A stretch of 47,631 bases of DNA from Microcystis aeruginosa Ma_MB_S_20031200_S102 (lineage in GTDB: Bacteria; Cyanobacteriota; Cyanobacteriia; Cyanobacteriales; Microcystaceae), in contig SFBI01000047.1 of the NCBI GenBank assembly GCA_007095845.1, positions 1 through 47,631 on the forward strand, read 5' to 3'. Made by a program: the position numbers and the translations under genes. Shown piece by piece: positions 1 through 9,627 of the stretch (within the stretch, counting starts at the first letter, position 1; the number at the start of each line of letters is the position of its first letter). The notes beneath the pieces were generated by a model, which was not told where the DNA came from, made no database searches, and was given only the letters and a program-made list of their open reading frames with translations.

Positions 1-120
1 TTGAGTATTTATACTTAATTTGTCCAGCCAATTGTTTTTTTTATTGTTCGCCTCTCCTAGAAAATAGTTGCTTCGTACTATATTGCCCATGCCAAAATCG
101 GGGTTAATGCTCTATTTATT

Positions 121-250
121 TCAAAATGAGAATTGCTGTCCAGTAATACAGTAAATGTGATGGCTACCTTGAATTCTCAATAATTCCCATCCGTGACGCT
201 CTAAAATTTTGGCGAACTTTGGCGAACTTTTTCCCGGAAATCGATTTCAT
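121..250 (-). pseudogene. hicA: Broken HicA-type mRNA interferase toxin
   Basis: The ATG (250-248) overlaps the hicB stop in the classic ATGA arrangement. The reading starts MKSISGKKFAK, then a perfect 10-bp tandem duplication (211-220 = 221-230) shifts the frame, giving a stop after 28 codons. Removing one copy restores a HicA-like run, KILERHGWELLRIQGSHHIY, including the GSHH motif with the catalytic His of this dsRBD-fold RNase. Even then the frame stops at 121-123 after about 39 residues, whereas HicA is usually 60-80, so the C-terminal half is also gone. The toxin is almost certainly inactive while its antitoxin gene is intact. Confidence 0.8.
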
Positions 251-450
251 ATCGCTATCTCTAGAATCCGAGTTTTCGGATCGGTCGGCAAGGATTCCAC
301 ATCTATGGATAGACAACCTTCGATCGCCTCGTGTAAATTCTCTAGTAGTTCCTCGAAAGTTTCTGCTTGGGTGGCACAGCCGGGGAGCGTGGGGACTTCC
401 CCCCAGAAGCCACCTTCCTCCGCCTCGTGAACGATAACTTTCATTTTCAT
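247..450 (-). CDS. hicB: HicB-family antitoxin
   Basis: A 67-residue protein with the HicB partial RNase H-like fold: MKMKVIVHEAEEGGFWGEVP, then LPGCATQAETFEELLENLHEAI, the standard pattern for short HicB antitoxins that lack a C-terminal DNA-binding domain. HicB normally binds and neutralises HicA and may autoregulate the operon. Start chosen because GGAG lies a few bases upstream of the ATG at 450. The partner hicA follows with a 4-bp overlap but is frameshifted, leaving an orphan antitoxin. Confidence 0.85.
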   Translation of the reverse strand: MKMKVIVHEAEEGGFWGEVPTLPGCATQAETFEELLENLHEAIEGCLSIDVESLPTDPKTRILEIAI

Positions 451-541
451 TGCTTATCTCCTAGATCGATCAATGGGAGGGATGGATAGATAATTATCAC
501 CACCCCTAAAATCTAACATTTCTACGGGGTTGTGTAAATAA

Positions 542-796
542 TCAGTCTTCAATAACTGGATTTAGTCTCAATATTGTAGGCTGTTTTTGTAATTGAGATT
601 TTTGGCGAAATTGTCCTGTAAATTCAGGATATTTTTCTAAATCTTCAACCGAATCTACTGGGGGCATTTCAATCCAATTTCCTTCTTGATCTAATCTGTC
701 TATATAAGCATAGAAGGCTTGTTGATCATCTCTGTGAGAAAGCATATAATCTTGCAGTTCTTTTTGACTCATTGCTTGAAATTTAGGTTGACTCAT
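542..796 (-). CDS. DUF6887-like small conserved protein
   Basis: An 84-residue acidic protein (MSQPKFQAMSQKELQDYMLS, then HRDDQQAFYAYIDRL and GNWIEMPP) matching small cyanobacterial proteins I know as DUF6887; function unknown. The start at 796 is preferred over an in-frame ATG at 880 because GGAGGT sits just upstream of it and MSQPxFQAMS is the family's usual N-terminus. The upstream 28 codons look non-native (low-complexity, basic). Such proteins are often encoded beside DUF6888 partners; none is visible here. Confidence 0.7.
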   Translation of the reverse strand: MSQPKFQAMSQKELQDYMLSHRDDQQAFYAYIDRLDQEGNWIEMPPVDSVEDLEKYPEFTGQFRQKSQLQKQPTILRLNPVIED

Positions 797-950
797 GCAA
801 TGTACCTCCAATTTTCGTGATGATAGTGGCAAAATTAAGCCTGATCGAAAAGTACCCCCATCCTTTCTTTTGGTCGCCATTTATTTTGATTGGGGCTGCT
901 AATTAAGCAGCCGATAACAACTCTTGATCGCTGATAATCAGGATTATTTC

Positions 951-2858
951 CTAACTTTTAACTGCTGACATCTGCCGCATTTCTAAATACACTAATAAAG
1001 CGTTAATATCAGCAGGATTGACTCCGCCAATTCGCGAGGCTTGACCTATGGTGGCGGGTTTGATTTTTGTTAATTTTTCCCGGGATTCCATTGACAAAGT
1101 TTCGATTTTCATGTAGTCAATGTCGGGGGATAAATGACGGTTACTGTGGCGACTAATTTGGTCGATTTGATTTTGTTGTCGCTTCAAATAACCAGAATAT
1201 TTAATCTCAATTTCTACCCCTTCTCTTTCGGCTAAATTTAAATCGGGATTACCCAAACCATAGCGATCGAGATCGAGATAATGCAAGCTAGGACGACGCA
1301 GTAAATCCGCTAAAGAGAGAGAACCTTTAATTTTTTGTTCCGTATCCTTAACGATAGCAATTGCCACCTGATCCCGTTCTTTAATTCTCGTTTCGTGTAG
1401 GCGTTCTTTTTCAGCGATAATATTAGTCTGTTTCGTTTGGAATAATTGCCAACGCCGGTCATTAATTAAACCAATTTCTCGCCCTAAAGGTGTTAATCTT
1501 TGATCAGCATTATCCGATCGCAATACTAAGCGATATTCAGAACGACTGGTTAACATTCGATAGGGTTCGCGCAAATCTTTGGTACACAAATCATCGACCA
1601 AAGTTCCTAGATAACTTTCCTCTCGGGGAAAAACAATTAACTCTTTTCCTAAAGCAAACCGCGCCGCATTAATACCCGCCACCAGTCCCTGGGCTGCCGC
1701 TTCTTCATAACCGGTTGTGCCGTTAATTTGTCCCGCACAAAATAACCCCTCAATCTTCTTCGTCATCAGGGTTGGATAACACTGAGTTGCCGGTAAATAA
1801 TCGTATTCCACTGCATAGGCAGCCCGCAACATTACACAGTTTTCTAAACCGGGTAAAGTCCGCAGCATTGCTAATTGAACATTTTCCGGCAGTCCCGTTG
1901 AAAAGCCTTGGATATAAAGTTCGGGAATATCGCGCCCTTCCGGTTCAATAAAAATTTGATGACTTTCTTTATCGGCAAAACGAACGATTTTATCCTCAAT
2001 ACTGGGACAATAACGCGGCCCTTTGGAGTCAATAAAACCGCCATAAATGGGGGATAAATGTAAATTATCTCTGATTAATTGATGAGTGGCCGCCGTAGTG
2101 CGGGTGAGATGACAGTTCATTTGTTCTCGTTCGATCCACACCTCCGGATCAAAACTAAACCAACGTACCTCGTCATCGGGCGGTTGCGGTTCCATGCGGG
2201 AGTAATCCACCGAACGCTTATCCACACGGGCAGGAGTGCCAGTTTTTAGGCGACCAGTCTCGAATCCGAGGCGATTTAGGGTTTCTGTTAAACCCACCGC
2301 CGCAAATTCGCCCGCGCGTCCGGCGGCCATGGATTTGCCGCCAATCCAGATTTTGCCGCCTAAAAAAGTGCCAGTGGTTAAAATGACGGCTTTAACGGCG
2401 AAACAAGTGCCGAAATAGGTTTCTACCCCTAAAACTTGCTCATTTACCCCTAAAATCAGGTCTGTGGCCATGCCTTCCCGAATAACGAGATTTGCTTGGG
2501 TTTCGACGATACCTTTCATCACCGCCGCGTATTCCCGTTTATCGGTTTGGGCGCGTAGGGCCCAGACTGCCGGTCCGCGAGAGGCATTAAGAACCCGTTT
2601 TTGCAGATAGGTGCGGTCGGCCATTTTGCCAATTTCGCCGCCTAAAGCATCCACTTCGTGGGTTAATTGGGATTTAGCCGGACCACCGACGGCGGGGTTA
2701 CAGGGTTGCCAAGCGATTTTATCGAGATTAAGGGTGAGGAGAAGGGTACGACAACCGAGACGGGCGCAAGCTAGGGCCGCTTCACAGCCGGAATGGCCTG
2801 CCCCGACGACGATGACATCAAATTCGTCTTGAAAGTCTGCGGCTGAGGAGAAAGTCAT
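951..2858 (-). CDS. mnmG: tRNA uridine-5-carboxymethylaminomethyl(34) synthesis enzyme MnmG
   Basis: A 635-residue protein of the usual MnmG/GidA length. The FAD-binding Rossmann motif [12 protein letters not shown] is near residue 17, followed by [27 protein letters not shown] and [19 protein letters not shown], all hallmarks of the family. With MnmE (not in the window) it installs the cmnm5 group on U34 of tRNAs reading two-codon boxes, using FAD, NADH and methylene-THF, in the cytoplasm. Complete, with a normal C-terminal helical domain that contacts MnmE. It is divergent from cydA across a 233-bp gap. Confidence 0.97.
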   Translation of the reverse strand: MTFSSAADFQDEFDVIVVGAGHSGCEAALACARLGCRTLLLTLNLDKIAWQPCNPAVGGPAKSQLTHEVDALGGEIGKMADRTYLQKRVLNASRGPAVWALRAQTDKREYAAVMKGIVETQANLVIREGMATDLILGVNEQVLGVETYFGTCFAVKAVILTTGTFLGGKIWIGGKSMAAGRAGEFAAVGLTETLNRLGFETGRLKTGTPARVDKRSVDYSRMEPQPPDDEVRWFSFDPEVWIEREQMNCHLTRTTAATHQLIRDNLHLSPIYGGFIDSKGPRYCPSIEDKIVRFADKESHQIFIEPEGRDIPELYIQGFSTGLPENVQLAMLRTLPGLENCVMLRAAYAVEYDYLPATQCYPTLMTKKIEGLFCAGQINGTTGYEEAAAQGLVAGINAARFALGKELIVFPREESYLGTLVDDLCTKDLREPYRMLTSRSEYRLVLRSDNADQRLTPLGREIGLINDRRWQLFQTKQTNIIAEKERLHETRIKERDQVAIAIVKDTEQKIKGSLSLADLLRRPSLHYLDLDRYGLGNPDLNLAEREGVEIEIKYSGYLKRQQNQIDQISRHSNRHLSPDIDYMKIETLSMESREKLTKIKPATIGQASRIGGVNPADINALLVYLEMRQMSAVKS

Positions 2859-3091
2859 ACTCGATCGAGGGGAAAATTAATTAATCAGGCTAATATTCTA
2901 GCAATTTTTCTGAGTTTTCCCCCTAATATAATACAAGAATACTAACTAAAGTCATTGACTAACACCAAAGCGATCGCATAAATCTAAAAACAATCTATAT
3001 AATTCCTATTTAACCTTGCCTTTTCAGGGCATTACTGGCTAAGTATTATAGGTGCTTATGATATCTTCACGATCGTTTAAAGATTATAATC

Positions 3092-4519
3092 ATGGATTTA
3101 CTTGCCAATCCCGTTGCTTTGTCGCGGATACAATTCGCCATCACCGCTATTTTTCATATGCTTTGGCCGGTGTTAACCACTGGTATGGGCATTTATCTAG
3201 TCATTGTCGAAGGATTATGGCTAAAAACCCGCAATCCGGACTACTATCATCACGCTCGCTTCTGGTCAAAACTCTACATTCTCAATTTCGGCATTGGAGT
3301 TGCTTCTGGTTTACCCATGGCTTTTCAGTTTGGTATGAATTGGGCGCCTTTTTCGGAAGCAGTGGGGGACTTTTTCGGAACTATCCTCGGTTTCGAGGGA
3401 ACTATGGCCTTTATGCTAGAGGCTAGTTTTCTAGGAATTATGCTGTTTGGTTGGGGACGAGTTCCCCCGTTAATTCACTTCCTAGCGACAATTCTCGTCG
3501 CTTTTGGGGCTAATCTTTCCACTTTCTGGATTTTAACCGCTAATTCTTGGCTGCAAACCCCCGCCGGTGGCATCTTCGTGGATGGTAAATTTATCGTTCA
3601 AGATTACCTACAAGCGATTCTCAATCCCTTCATGGTTAATAGTTTCCTGCATATGTTTTTCGCTACCCTGGAAACTTCTTTATTCGTCATTGGTGGGATT
3701 AGTGCTTGGTATTTGCTCAATAAACGTCACATTAGCTTTTTTAGTCGTTCTCTCAAAATTATTCTTACTCTAGCGATTGTTATCGCCCCCTTGCAAATTT
3801 TTGTCGGTCATCTTAGTGCCGAACAAGTGTATCACTATCAACCGGCTAAATTAGCCGCCATGGAAGCGCAATGGGAAACCATTCCTGCGGGAGAAACTGC
3901 CGGTTGGAGTTTGGTTGCTTTACCCAAGGATAAAGCGGAGACCAATAGCTGGGAAGTGAAGATTCCTAATGCTTTGGGTTATCTTTTGGAATTAAAACCC
4001 AAGTTATCGGAACCTGTTCTCGGCTTAAAAACGTGGAAATACGAAGACAGACCGCACATGGTGGGGCTAATCTATTATTCCTTCCGGATTATGGTCGCTA
4101 TCGGTCTTTTTCTCGCGTCTTTAATGGCTGTAACTGTCGGGCAATGGCTGCGCGGTCAATTATCTAACGAAAAAATCGACAGTCAAAAATGGTTACTACG
4201 CGCTTGGGTTTTTGCAGCCCCTCTGGGTTATCTTGCGGTTGAAACCGGTTGGATTGTCCGTTGTGTCGGTCGTCAACCCTGGACAGTTTACAATCAAATC
4301 CGGACGGTGGATGCTGCTTCTAAACTGCCCGCAGGCGAGATTTTAACTTCTTTAATCGGAATTACAGCGATTTATGTCGTTTTCTTGGTTTCTGCTCTCT
4401 ATTTCGGCAGTCTTATTATCCGTCAGGGACCAAATCTTAACTTACCACTGCCGGGGACTCAAGAGGAAAAAGTGACCTCACAGGAGGTTAGTTCTCGTTC
4501 CCTGGAAACGCAACAATAG
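3092..4519 (+). CDS. cydA: Cytochrome bd-type quinol oxidase subunit I
   Basis: 475 residues with about nine membrane helices. Recognisable elements: the N-terminal heme b595 ligand His22 in IFHMLW, GFEGTMAFMLEASFLG with the two conserved glutamates of the proton path, NSFLHMFFATLETS with a heme b558 His, and YYSFRIM with the Met ligand. The quinol-binding loop contains QPAKLAAMEAQWET but lacks the long E. coli insertion, so it is the short-Q-loop (CIO-like) type. GRQPWTVYNQIRT is the family C-terminal motif. In cyanobacteria this oxidase draws electrons from plastoquinol and reduces O2. Cotranscribed with cydB 8 bp downstream. Confidence 0.96.
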   Translation: MDLLANPVALSRIQFAITAIFHMLWPVLTTGMGIYLVIVEGLWLKTRNPDYYHHARFWSKLYILNFGIGVASGLPMAFQFGMNWAPFSEAVGDFFGTILGFEGTMAFMLEASFLGIMLFGWGRVPPLIHFLATILVAFGANLSTFWILTANSWLQTPAGGIFVDGKFIVQDYLQAILNPFMVNSFLHMFFATLETSLFVIGGISAWYLLNKRHISFFSRSLKIILTLAIVIAPLQIFVGHLSAEQVYHYQPAKLAAMEAQWETIPAGETAGWSLVALPKDKAETNSWEVKIPNALGYLLELKPKLSEPVLGLKTWKYEDRPHMVGLIYYSFRIMVAIGLFLASLMAVTVGQWLRGQLSNEKIDSQKWLLRAWVFAAPLGYLAVETGWIVRCVGRQPWTVYNQIRTVDAASKLPAGEILTSLIGITAIYVVFLVSALYFGSLIIRQGPNLNLPLPGTQEEKVTSQEVSSRSLETQQ

Positions 4520-4527
4520 GAGGAACT

Positions 4528-5541
4528 ATGGAACCTTTACAGTATTTTTTGCCGCAAATTTGGTTTTTTATTCTGGGTTTATTCCTGTTTCTCTACGTCC
4601 TCCTCGATGGTTTTGACTTGGGAGTGGGAATTCTTTCCCTGACTTCCTCCTCCGAGAAGCGTCGCAGTATTTTAATGACCAGTTTGGGCAATGTTTGGGA
4701 TGCTAACGAAACTTGGATTGTCTTGATGGGGGGTTCCCTGTTTGGGGCGTTTCCCCTAGCTTACGGGACAATTTTAAACGCTTTATACCTGCCAGCAGTG
4801 ATTATGGTGGTGGGGCTGTTATTTCGGGCTGTTTCCTTCGAGTTTCGTGAACATTCTCGTCGTAAGTTGTTCTGGAATTATGCCTTCGGACTCGGCAGTT
4901 TTTTGGCCGCGTTGGGGCAAGGATTCGCCCTCGGTGCGGTTTTTGAGGGCATTAAAGTGGATGAATTGGGCCATTTTGCCGGCGGACCCTTTGATTGGTT
5001 AACATGGCGATCGATTCTAGTGTCTCTAACTTTAATCCAAGCTTATGTTTTAGTGGGTTCCACTTACCTAATTTTGAAAACTACGGGGAATTTACAGGAA
5101 GTTCACTATAAAACGGCAAAAATTGCCGCTATTACCACTTTTATCGGTGCTATCTTTATCACTATCAGTACACCGCTGCTTTCTGACCACATCCGTCAGC
5201 GTTTATTTGACCCTCGACTAATTTACATCTTTATCCTCATCCCGATTCTAGCTGTGGTCTTACTGGGTTTATTACTGCGGAGTTTGCAACTAAAGGAAGA
5301 AAACACCCCGATGGTGTGGACAGTATTGCTGTTTATGCTCTCTTTTATCGGTTTGGGATTGTTGATTTTTCCCGATATTATTCCCCCGTCCGTGACAATT
5401 TATCAAGCGGCGGCCGCCCCTAGTTCTTTGGTGTTTATGCTGACTTTTGTGGGTTTTTTAATCCCAATTTTACTAGCCTATACAGTTTATAATTACATCG
5501 TTTTTCGGGGTAAAATTACTGCTGAATCCTACGGAGAATAG
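4528..5541 (+). CDS. cydB: Cytochrome bd-type quinol oxidase subunit II
   Basis: 337 residues, hydrophobic throughout, starting with LPQIWFFILGLFLFLYVLLDGFDLGVGIL, which carries the conserved DGFDLG motif, and later NVWDANETWIVLMGG, typical of CydB. It pairs with CydA to form the heterodimeric oxidase. AGGAGGAA directly before the ATG is a strong ribosome-binding site, and the spacing to cydA (8 bp) indicates an operon. No CydX-like small subunit is evident downstream; the sequence after the stop goes straight into a repeat. Confidence 0.96.
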   Translation: MEPLQYFLPQIWFFILGLFLFLYVLLDGFDLGVGILSLTSSSEKRRSILMTSLGNVWDANETWIVLMGGSLFGAFPLAYGTILNALYLPAVIMVVGLLFRAVSFEFREHSRRKLFWNYAFGLGSFLAALGQGFALGAVFEGIKVDELGHFAGGPFDWLTWRSILVSLTLIQAYVLVGSTYLILKTTGNLQEVHYKTAKIAAITTFIGAIFITISTPLLSDHIRQRLFDPRLIYIFILIPILAVVLLGLLLRSLQLKEENTPMVWTVLLFMLSFIGLGLLIFPDIIPPSVTIYQAAAAPSSLVFMLTFVGFLIPILLAYTVYNYIVFRGKITAESYGE

Positions 5542-5889
5542 ATGACGTTGCCGATTTCAGCTATCAATCTTCTTTGGTGAGATTTTTAAGGAGAGACTCT
5601 CGGCTAAAATCGGGCTTTACTTTCGATTTTATCATTCAATCCAAGCTTTTGGGGGGTTCTACCCCCCAAACCCCCCGTTGGGGTCGTGGCGCGGTCACTG
5701 AGCCTGTCGAAGTGCCGCCCCCAAACCCCCCGCGCATTAGTTTTTCGGTGGGATGCTTACAGGCAGCTGCTGATACATTTGTAATAATCTAAGAATCAAT
5801 AATAATTGCTGATTGTCGGTATTTATGCAAATGACAGCCGATTTCAGATATCAATCTTCTTCGGTGGGATTTTTAAAGGGAGACTCTCT
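5542..5889. repeat. ~60-bp direct repeats bracketing a GC-rich palindromic element
   Basis: Two near-identical copies of a ~60-bp segment (ATGAC..GCCGATTTCAG..ATCAATCTTCTT.GGTG.GATTTTTAA.GGAGACTCTC) lie at 5542-5601 and 5831-5889. Between them, 5650-5736 is a G/C-tract segment (GGGGGGTTCTACCCCCC and CCCAAACCCCCC motifs) around GTCACTGAGCCTGTCGAAGT, which looks like a dispersed repeat. No coding potential is visible in this 368-bp gap. The first copy begins immediately after the cydB stop codon. Confidence 0.7.
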
Positions 5890-5909
5890 AAGCTGATACT
5901 AAACTGAAT

Positions 5910-6404
5910 TTACTCTAGGAGGTCTTTGGGTGTAATTAACTCGTAACGCTCGAAGGGTTGATGAATCCAAGGATTATCGGGGTAATATTCCACATAATAG
6001 TCAGGTTTAATTCTTGATGCTGCTTTGTACCAGATCACTGCGGTTTTGATATTGGTAATCCCGTATTTTTCCTGTAATAAAATCGAGGTTTTTTGGAGGG
6101 TGATTCCCGAATCGACTAAATCATCCACTAACAACAAGGGACTCTTTAATTGATCTTCGATCATAGCTAAATTCGAGGAAATAGTTAATTCTCCCCGAAT
6201 TTGATGATTTTCCCCCCCGTAGGAAGCAGCGTAGAGAATGGCTAGGGGTTGACGAAAAAGACGACAGAGAATGTCACCGACGCGCAATCCTCCCTTAGCT
6301 AAACAGACAATCTGAGCAAATTGCCAACCAGAACGATCGATTTTTACTGCTAATTTTTCGATCAGACGATGGTATTCATCCCAAGAAACATAGACATCGG
6401 CCAT
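5910..6404 (-). CDS. Purine-type phosphoribosyltransferase
   Basis: About 164 residues from MADVYVSWDEYHRLIEKLA. The PRPP-binding signature LLLVDDLVDSGITL is near residue 100 and an upstream AKGGLRVGD loop fits the xanthine/hypoxanthine phosphoribosyltransferase superfamily (Gpt/Hpt-like), which salvages purine bases with PRPP. The substrate cannot be fixed from sequence alone. An in-frame ATG at 6452 would add 16 residues and overlap the neighbouring gene by 26 bp; I prefer 6404 because family members begin at the VYVSW segment. No strong Shine-Dalgarno supports either. Confidence 0.85.
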   Translation of the reverse strand: MADVYVSWDEYHRLIEKLAVKIDRSGWQFAQIVCLAKGGLRVGDILCRLFRQPLAILYAASYGGENHQIRGELTISSNLAMIEDQLKSPLLLVDDLVDSGITLQKTSILLQEKYGITNIKTAVIWYKAASRIKPDYYVEYYPDNPWIHQPFERYELITPKDLLE

Positions 6405-6426
6405 ATTTTCGATTCTCGATTGATAA

Positions 6427-6660
6427 TTACTTATTTTCGGCAGGTCGATCACTACTCCAGGCCCACCAAACTCGATCGCATTGACAATGATAGAATTCCT
6501 GCCATTTACGACGGGAATCTTCTCCTAAAACGGGTGCGCGGCGATTGATCCAAACGGCCTGAGCTTCTTTAGCTTTGGCGCCACAGTAAGGACAACAAAA
6601 ATTGTAGGCGTGAACAGCATTCTCTGTCCAGTCAGGGGGAAAGGGACTAAAAGCATCCAT
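6427..6660 (-). CDS. Conserved small zinc-ribbon-like protein
   Basis: 77 residues with two cysteine knuckles, FCCPYCGAKA near residue 22 and FYHCQCDRVWW near residue 58, suggesting one zinc-ribbon site. I do not recognise a named family. Trp-rich (seven Trp). It precedes the phosphoribosyltransferase gene on the same strand with a gap of about 22 bp (or an overlap if the longer start of that gene is used), so the two are probably cotranscribed. Confidence 0.7.
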   Translation of the reverse strand: MDAFSPFPPDWTENAVHAYNFCCPYCGAKAKEAQAVWINRRAPVLGEDSRRKWQEFYHCQCDRVWWAWSSDRPAENK

Positions 6661-6740
6661 AATCTCTAAAATATAAGAGTAATAACTAGAAAAACTGGGT
6701 CAATAGACAATCTCCTTGTTTACTTTATCACTAAAAAAAT

Positions 6741-7430
6741 ATGGCTAGAGGGGATCAAATATACGCCTATCGGGAATTGCTCAATCTTCAGGGTGTTTAT
6801 GCCCATCATGGCATCGATTGCGGTGATGGTAGCGTCATTCATTACCGAAAACCGAGCGAGATTGTGGAACGAACTTCCCTAGAAACCTTTGCTAGGGGCG
6901 GTAAAATCTATGTGGTGCGCCATGTAGAGGTGGGATTTTCCTTTATCCCCGATGTGGTGGTAGAAAGGGCGCTAAGTCGTCTGGGGGAGCAGAAATATAA
7001 TCTTCTTTTTAACAACTGCGAACATTTTGCCACTTGGTGTAAAACCGGTATAAGCAAAAGTCAACAGATAGAAGAATTTATCCCGATTATTACCCATTTA
7101 CAAGCGGTGGGACTCTACGAACCTCTGAAAAAATCCCTCATCGGAGCCGACCCCAACAATGCCCAAACCCTGTTAAAAGGGGCTTTAAGCAATCTTAAGG
7201 TCAGTTGGGATGAAATTCAACCCCAGTATAAAAAAGCCCTTCAAGAAGCAGAAACATGGAATCGAGTGGCGATCGAAGCTTTAAGCAGAAATCGCGATGA
7301 TTTAGCCCGGGAAGCCCTGAAACGCAAGGTAGAAGCCAAAAAACAGGCAAAACGCCATCAGGAACAATTGGATCAAATAGCGGCCATGACCGAAAATGTT
7401 CTTAAAAGTCTGGTGATTGCTAACGGTTAG
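6741..7430 (+). CDS. LRAT-domain (NlpC/P60-like) acyltransferase/hydrolase
   Basis: 229 residues. The first ~110 form an LRAT-like domain: GVYAHHGID then VIHY supplies two histidines 12 residues apart (His22, His34), and NNCEHFATWC supplies the catalytic Cys93, the same His/His/NCEHF layout seen in lecithin:retinol acyltransferase and H-rev107 proteins. The remainder is a long charged helical tail (about residues 125-229, rich in K/E/Q/A) without a recognised domain. No signal peptide or membrane segment is visible. Bacterial members have been proposed to act on lipids or on thioester/amide acyl groups; the substrate here is unknown. Confidence 0.8.
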   Translation: MARGDQIYAYRELLNLQGVYAHHGIDCGDGSVIHYRKPSEIVERTSLETFARGGKIYVVRHVEVGFSFIPDVVVERALSRLGEQKYNLLFNNCEHFATWCKTGISKSQQIEEFIPIITHLQAVGLYEPLKKSLIGADPNNAQTLLKGALSNLKVSWDEIQPQYKKALQEAETWNRVAIEALSRNRDDLAREALKRKVEAKKQAKRHQEQLDQIAAMTENVLKSLVIANG

Positions 7431-7520
7431 TCTGGATGTCAGTAAACTGTTCAGTATCTAAACCTCTGCCAATTGCCTCGGTTGATTCCCCTCCACATCA
7501 GGTAATTTTAGTCGCTCGCC

Positions 7521-7757
7521 ATGGAAATCTGGATTATTTTACGTTTTTCAATCGCCGCTGCCATTATCGCTTTAGTTTGCTGGTCCTTAGCCAGTGCCGT
7601 GCGCGATAGTTGGCAAGTTGCCCGACGGATGCACTCCATCCCTTGCTCCCACTGCCGCTACTTTACCAACGATTATCGCCTCAAATGTAGTGTACAACCC
7701 CGGAGCGCCAACACCGAACAAGCGATCGACTGCGGCGATTATTTTCCCAGGGCCTAG
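7521..7757 (+). CDS. Small membrane-anchored four-cysteine protein
   Basis: 78 residues: an N-terminal membrane helix (ILRFSIAAAIIALVCWSLA), then a short domain with CSHCRYF, LKCSV and DCGDYF. The four conserved cysteines suggest a metal site facing one side of the membrane. It looks like a conserved cyanobacterial hypothetical; no function can be assigned. It stands between the LRAT-domain gene and guaB3 on the same strand with gaps of about 90 bp on each side. Confidence 0.65.
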   Translation: MEIWIILRFSIAAAIIALVCWSLASAVRDSWQVARRMHSIPCSHCRYFTNDYRLKCSVQPRSANTEQAIDCGDYFPRA

Positions 7758-7839
7758 TTTGCCATAATACTGAAAAGCTTTTCGAGATGGTGCGAAATTT
7801 GCTAGTCTAGGCTAAATAGGTCTGAAATAGTATAGAAAC

Positions 7840-9003
7840 GTGGATACAATTATTGGTCGGGGCAAAACAGCCCGTAGAGCTTACGGTATCGATGAAATCG
7901 CACTTGTACCCGGAGTGCGAACCCTCGATCCTAGTTTAGCCGATACCCGTTGGTCTCTCGGCAATATCGAGCGGGAAATCCCGATTATCGCCAGCGCTAT
8001 GGATGGGGTGGTGGATACTAAAATGGCCGTCCTCCTCTCCGAGTTGGGGGCGCTAGGGGTACTAAACCTCGAAGGTATTCAAACCCGTTACGAGGATCCT
8101 AACCCGATTCTCGATCGCATTGCGGCGGTCGGCAAAGCAGAATTCGTGGGTTTAATGCAGGAACTCTACGCAGAACCGATTAAACCGCAACTAATCGAGC
8201 TTCGTATCCAAGAAATTCAAGAAAAAGGCGGTATTGCGGCAGTTAGCCTCACCCCTGCTGGTGCCGTCAAATACGGTGCTATTGTTGCCCAAGCAGCGGC
8301 CGATATTCTCTTTGTCCAAGCAACGGTTGTTTCCACTGCCCATTTATCCCCGGAAGCTATCACCCCCCTCGATTTAGTGCAACTGTGCCAAGAAATGCCC
8401 ATTCCCGTGGTTTTGGGCAACTGCGTCACCTACGAAGTCGCCCTTAACCTGATGAAAACCGGGGCAGCTGGGGTTTTAGTCGGTATCGGTCCCGGGGCTG
8501 CCTGTACTTCTCGCGGCGTTTTAGGGGTGGGAGTTCCCCAGGCCACTGCTGTGGCCGATTGTGCCGCCGCTAGGGACGATTTTTTCCAAGAAACCGGTCA
8601 ATACGTCCCCGTTATTGCCGATGGCGGCATTATTACCGGCGGTGATATCTGCAAATGTATCGCCTGTGGCGCCGATGCGGTGATGATTGGTTCTCCCATT
8701 GCCCGCTCCTTGGAGGCCCCCGGCCGCGGTTTTCACTGGGGTATGGCCACACCTAGTCCAGTTCTACCCCGGGGAACTCGGATTAGTGTGGGCAGTACGG
8801 GAACTATTGCCGAAATCCTCGTAGGACCAGCAAAATTAGATGATGGTACTCATAACCTCTTGGGGGCGCTGAAAACCAGTATGGGGACTTTAGGTGCTAA
8901 GAACTTAAAGGAAATGCAACAGGTGGAAGTGGTGATTGCCCCGTCGCTGCTGACGGAGGGTAAAGTTTATCAAAAAGCCCAGCATTTAGGTATGGGTAAA
9001 TAA
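7840..9003 (+). CDS. guaB3: GuaB3-type IMP dehydrogenase family protein
   Basis: 387 residues, a TIM barrel of the IMPDH/GMP reductase family without the CBS pair found in canonical GuaB. The catalytic loop [15 protein letters not shown] places the nucleophile at Cys222 next to Thr223; [29 protein letters not shown] is the phosphate-binding part. The CBS-less GuaB3 subfamily is typical of cyanobacteria and, as I recall, has been assigned IMPDH activity (IMP to XMP, NAD-dependent), the committed step to GMP. The start is a GTG. A separate canonical guaB probably lies elsewhere. Confidence 0.92.
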   Translation: MDTIIGRGKTARRAYGIDEIALVPGVRTLDPSLADTRWSLGNIEREIPIIASAMDGVVDTKMAVLLSELGALGVLNLEGIQTRYEDPNPILDRIAAVGKAEFVGLMQELYAEPIKPQLIELRIQEIQEKGGIAAVSLTPAGAVKYGAIVAQAAADILFVQATVVSTAHLSPEAITPLDLVQLCQEMPIPVVLGNCVTYEVALNLMKTGAAGVLVGIGPGAACTSRGVLGVGVPQATAVADCAAARDDFFQETGQYVPVIADGGIITGGDICKCIACGADAVMIGSPIARSLEAPGRGFHWGMATPSPVLPRGTRISVGSTGTIAEILVGPAKLDDGTHNLLGALKTSMGTLGAKNLKEMQQVEVVIAPSLLTEGKVYQKAQHLGMGK

Positions 9004-9176
9004 AAGTTATCAGTGAACAGCGATCGGTTATCATCAGTGTTAAGTTATGGATTTTCTGCTGGGGATGACCATTCCCTTCAGGTTCGGTTCTACCGACTGC
9101 CACTATCTCAAAAAACTGTTAAATTGGAAGAACCAAAAGGATAGTTTATAAAAAAATTGAGTTCAGGAGATCAAAG

Positions 9177-9518
9177 GTGTATAGAGAAAACGATCGCCCT
9201 CACAATTTATTCGGTACCGATAGTGAATTTTCTGAGAGTTTGTGGCAATATGTCCAAACCTTAAGTCCCGAAACAATTGCCCAACTCTCGAAACCAGAAT
9301 CCCAAGAGGTTTTCCAGGTGATGGAACGCAACATTATCGGACTTTTGGGCAACCTTCCCTCTGAACATTTCGGTGTCACTATCAGTACCAGTCGCGAACA
9401 TCTGGGCCGGTTATTGGCCTCGGCAATGATGAGCGGTTACTTTCTCCGCAATGCTGAACAGAGAATGAATTTTGAAAAATCCCTCGCTACTCTCCAGAGC
9501 GGTTCTAGCGATGTTTAA
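9177..9518 (+). CDS. DUF760 domain protein
   Basis: 113 residues containing SLWQYVQTLSPETIAQLSKP, VMERNIIGLLGNLP and TTSREHLGRLLASAMMSGYFLRN-like segments characteristic of DUF760, a family shared by cyanobacteria and chloroplasts. Role unknown. The start is a GTG preceded by a CAGGAGA ribosome-binding site about 8 bases upstream. The gene stands alone between guaB3 and a mobile-element zone. Confidence 0.8.
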   Translation: MYRENDRPHNLFGTDSEFSESLWQYVQTLSPETIAQLSKPESQEVFQVMERNIIGLLGNLPSEHFGVTISTSREHLGRLLASAMMSGYFLRNAEQRMNFEKSLATLQSGSSDV

Positions 9519-9627
9519 AGTTGAGCGATAGTTAGGTTAGTTGGAAAGGGAAAAATAAGCAATCAGTAATCATCTATCAGTTGTCCATTTTTAGTTGTCT
9601 TTTATTGCATTAGTTAGCCATATAACT

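Noticed and set aside
797-880. Upstream ATG extending the DUF6887-like protein by 28 residues
   Set aside because: A strong ribosome-binding site lies before the internal ATG at 796 and the extension is unlike the family.
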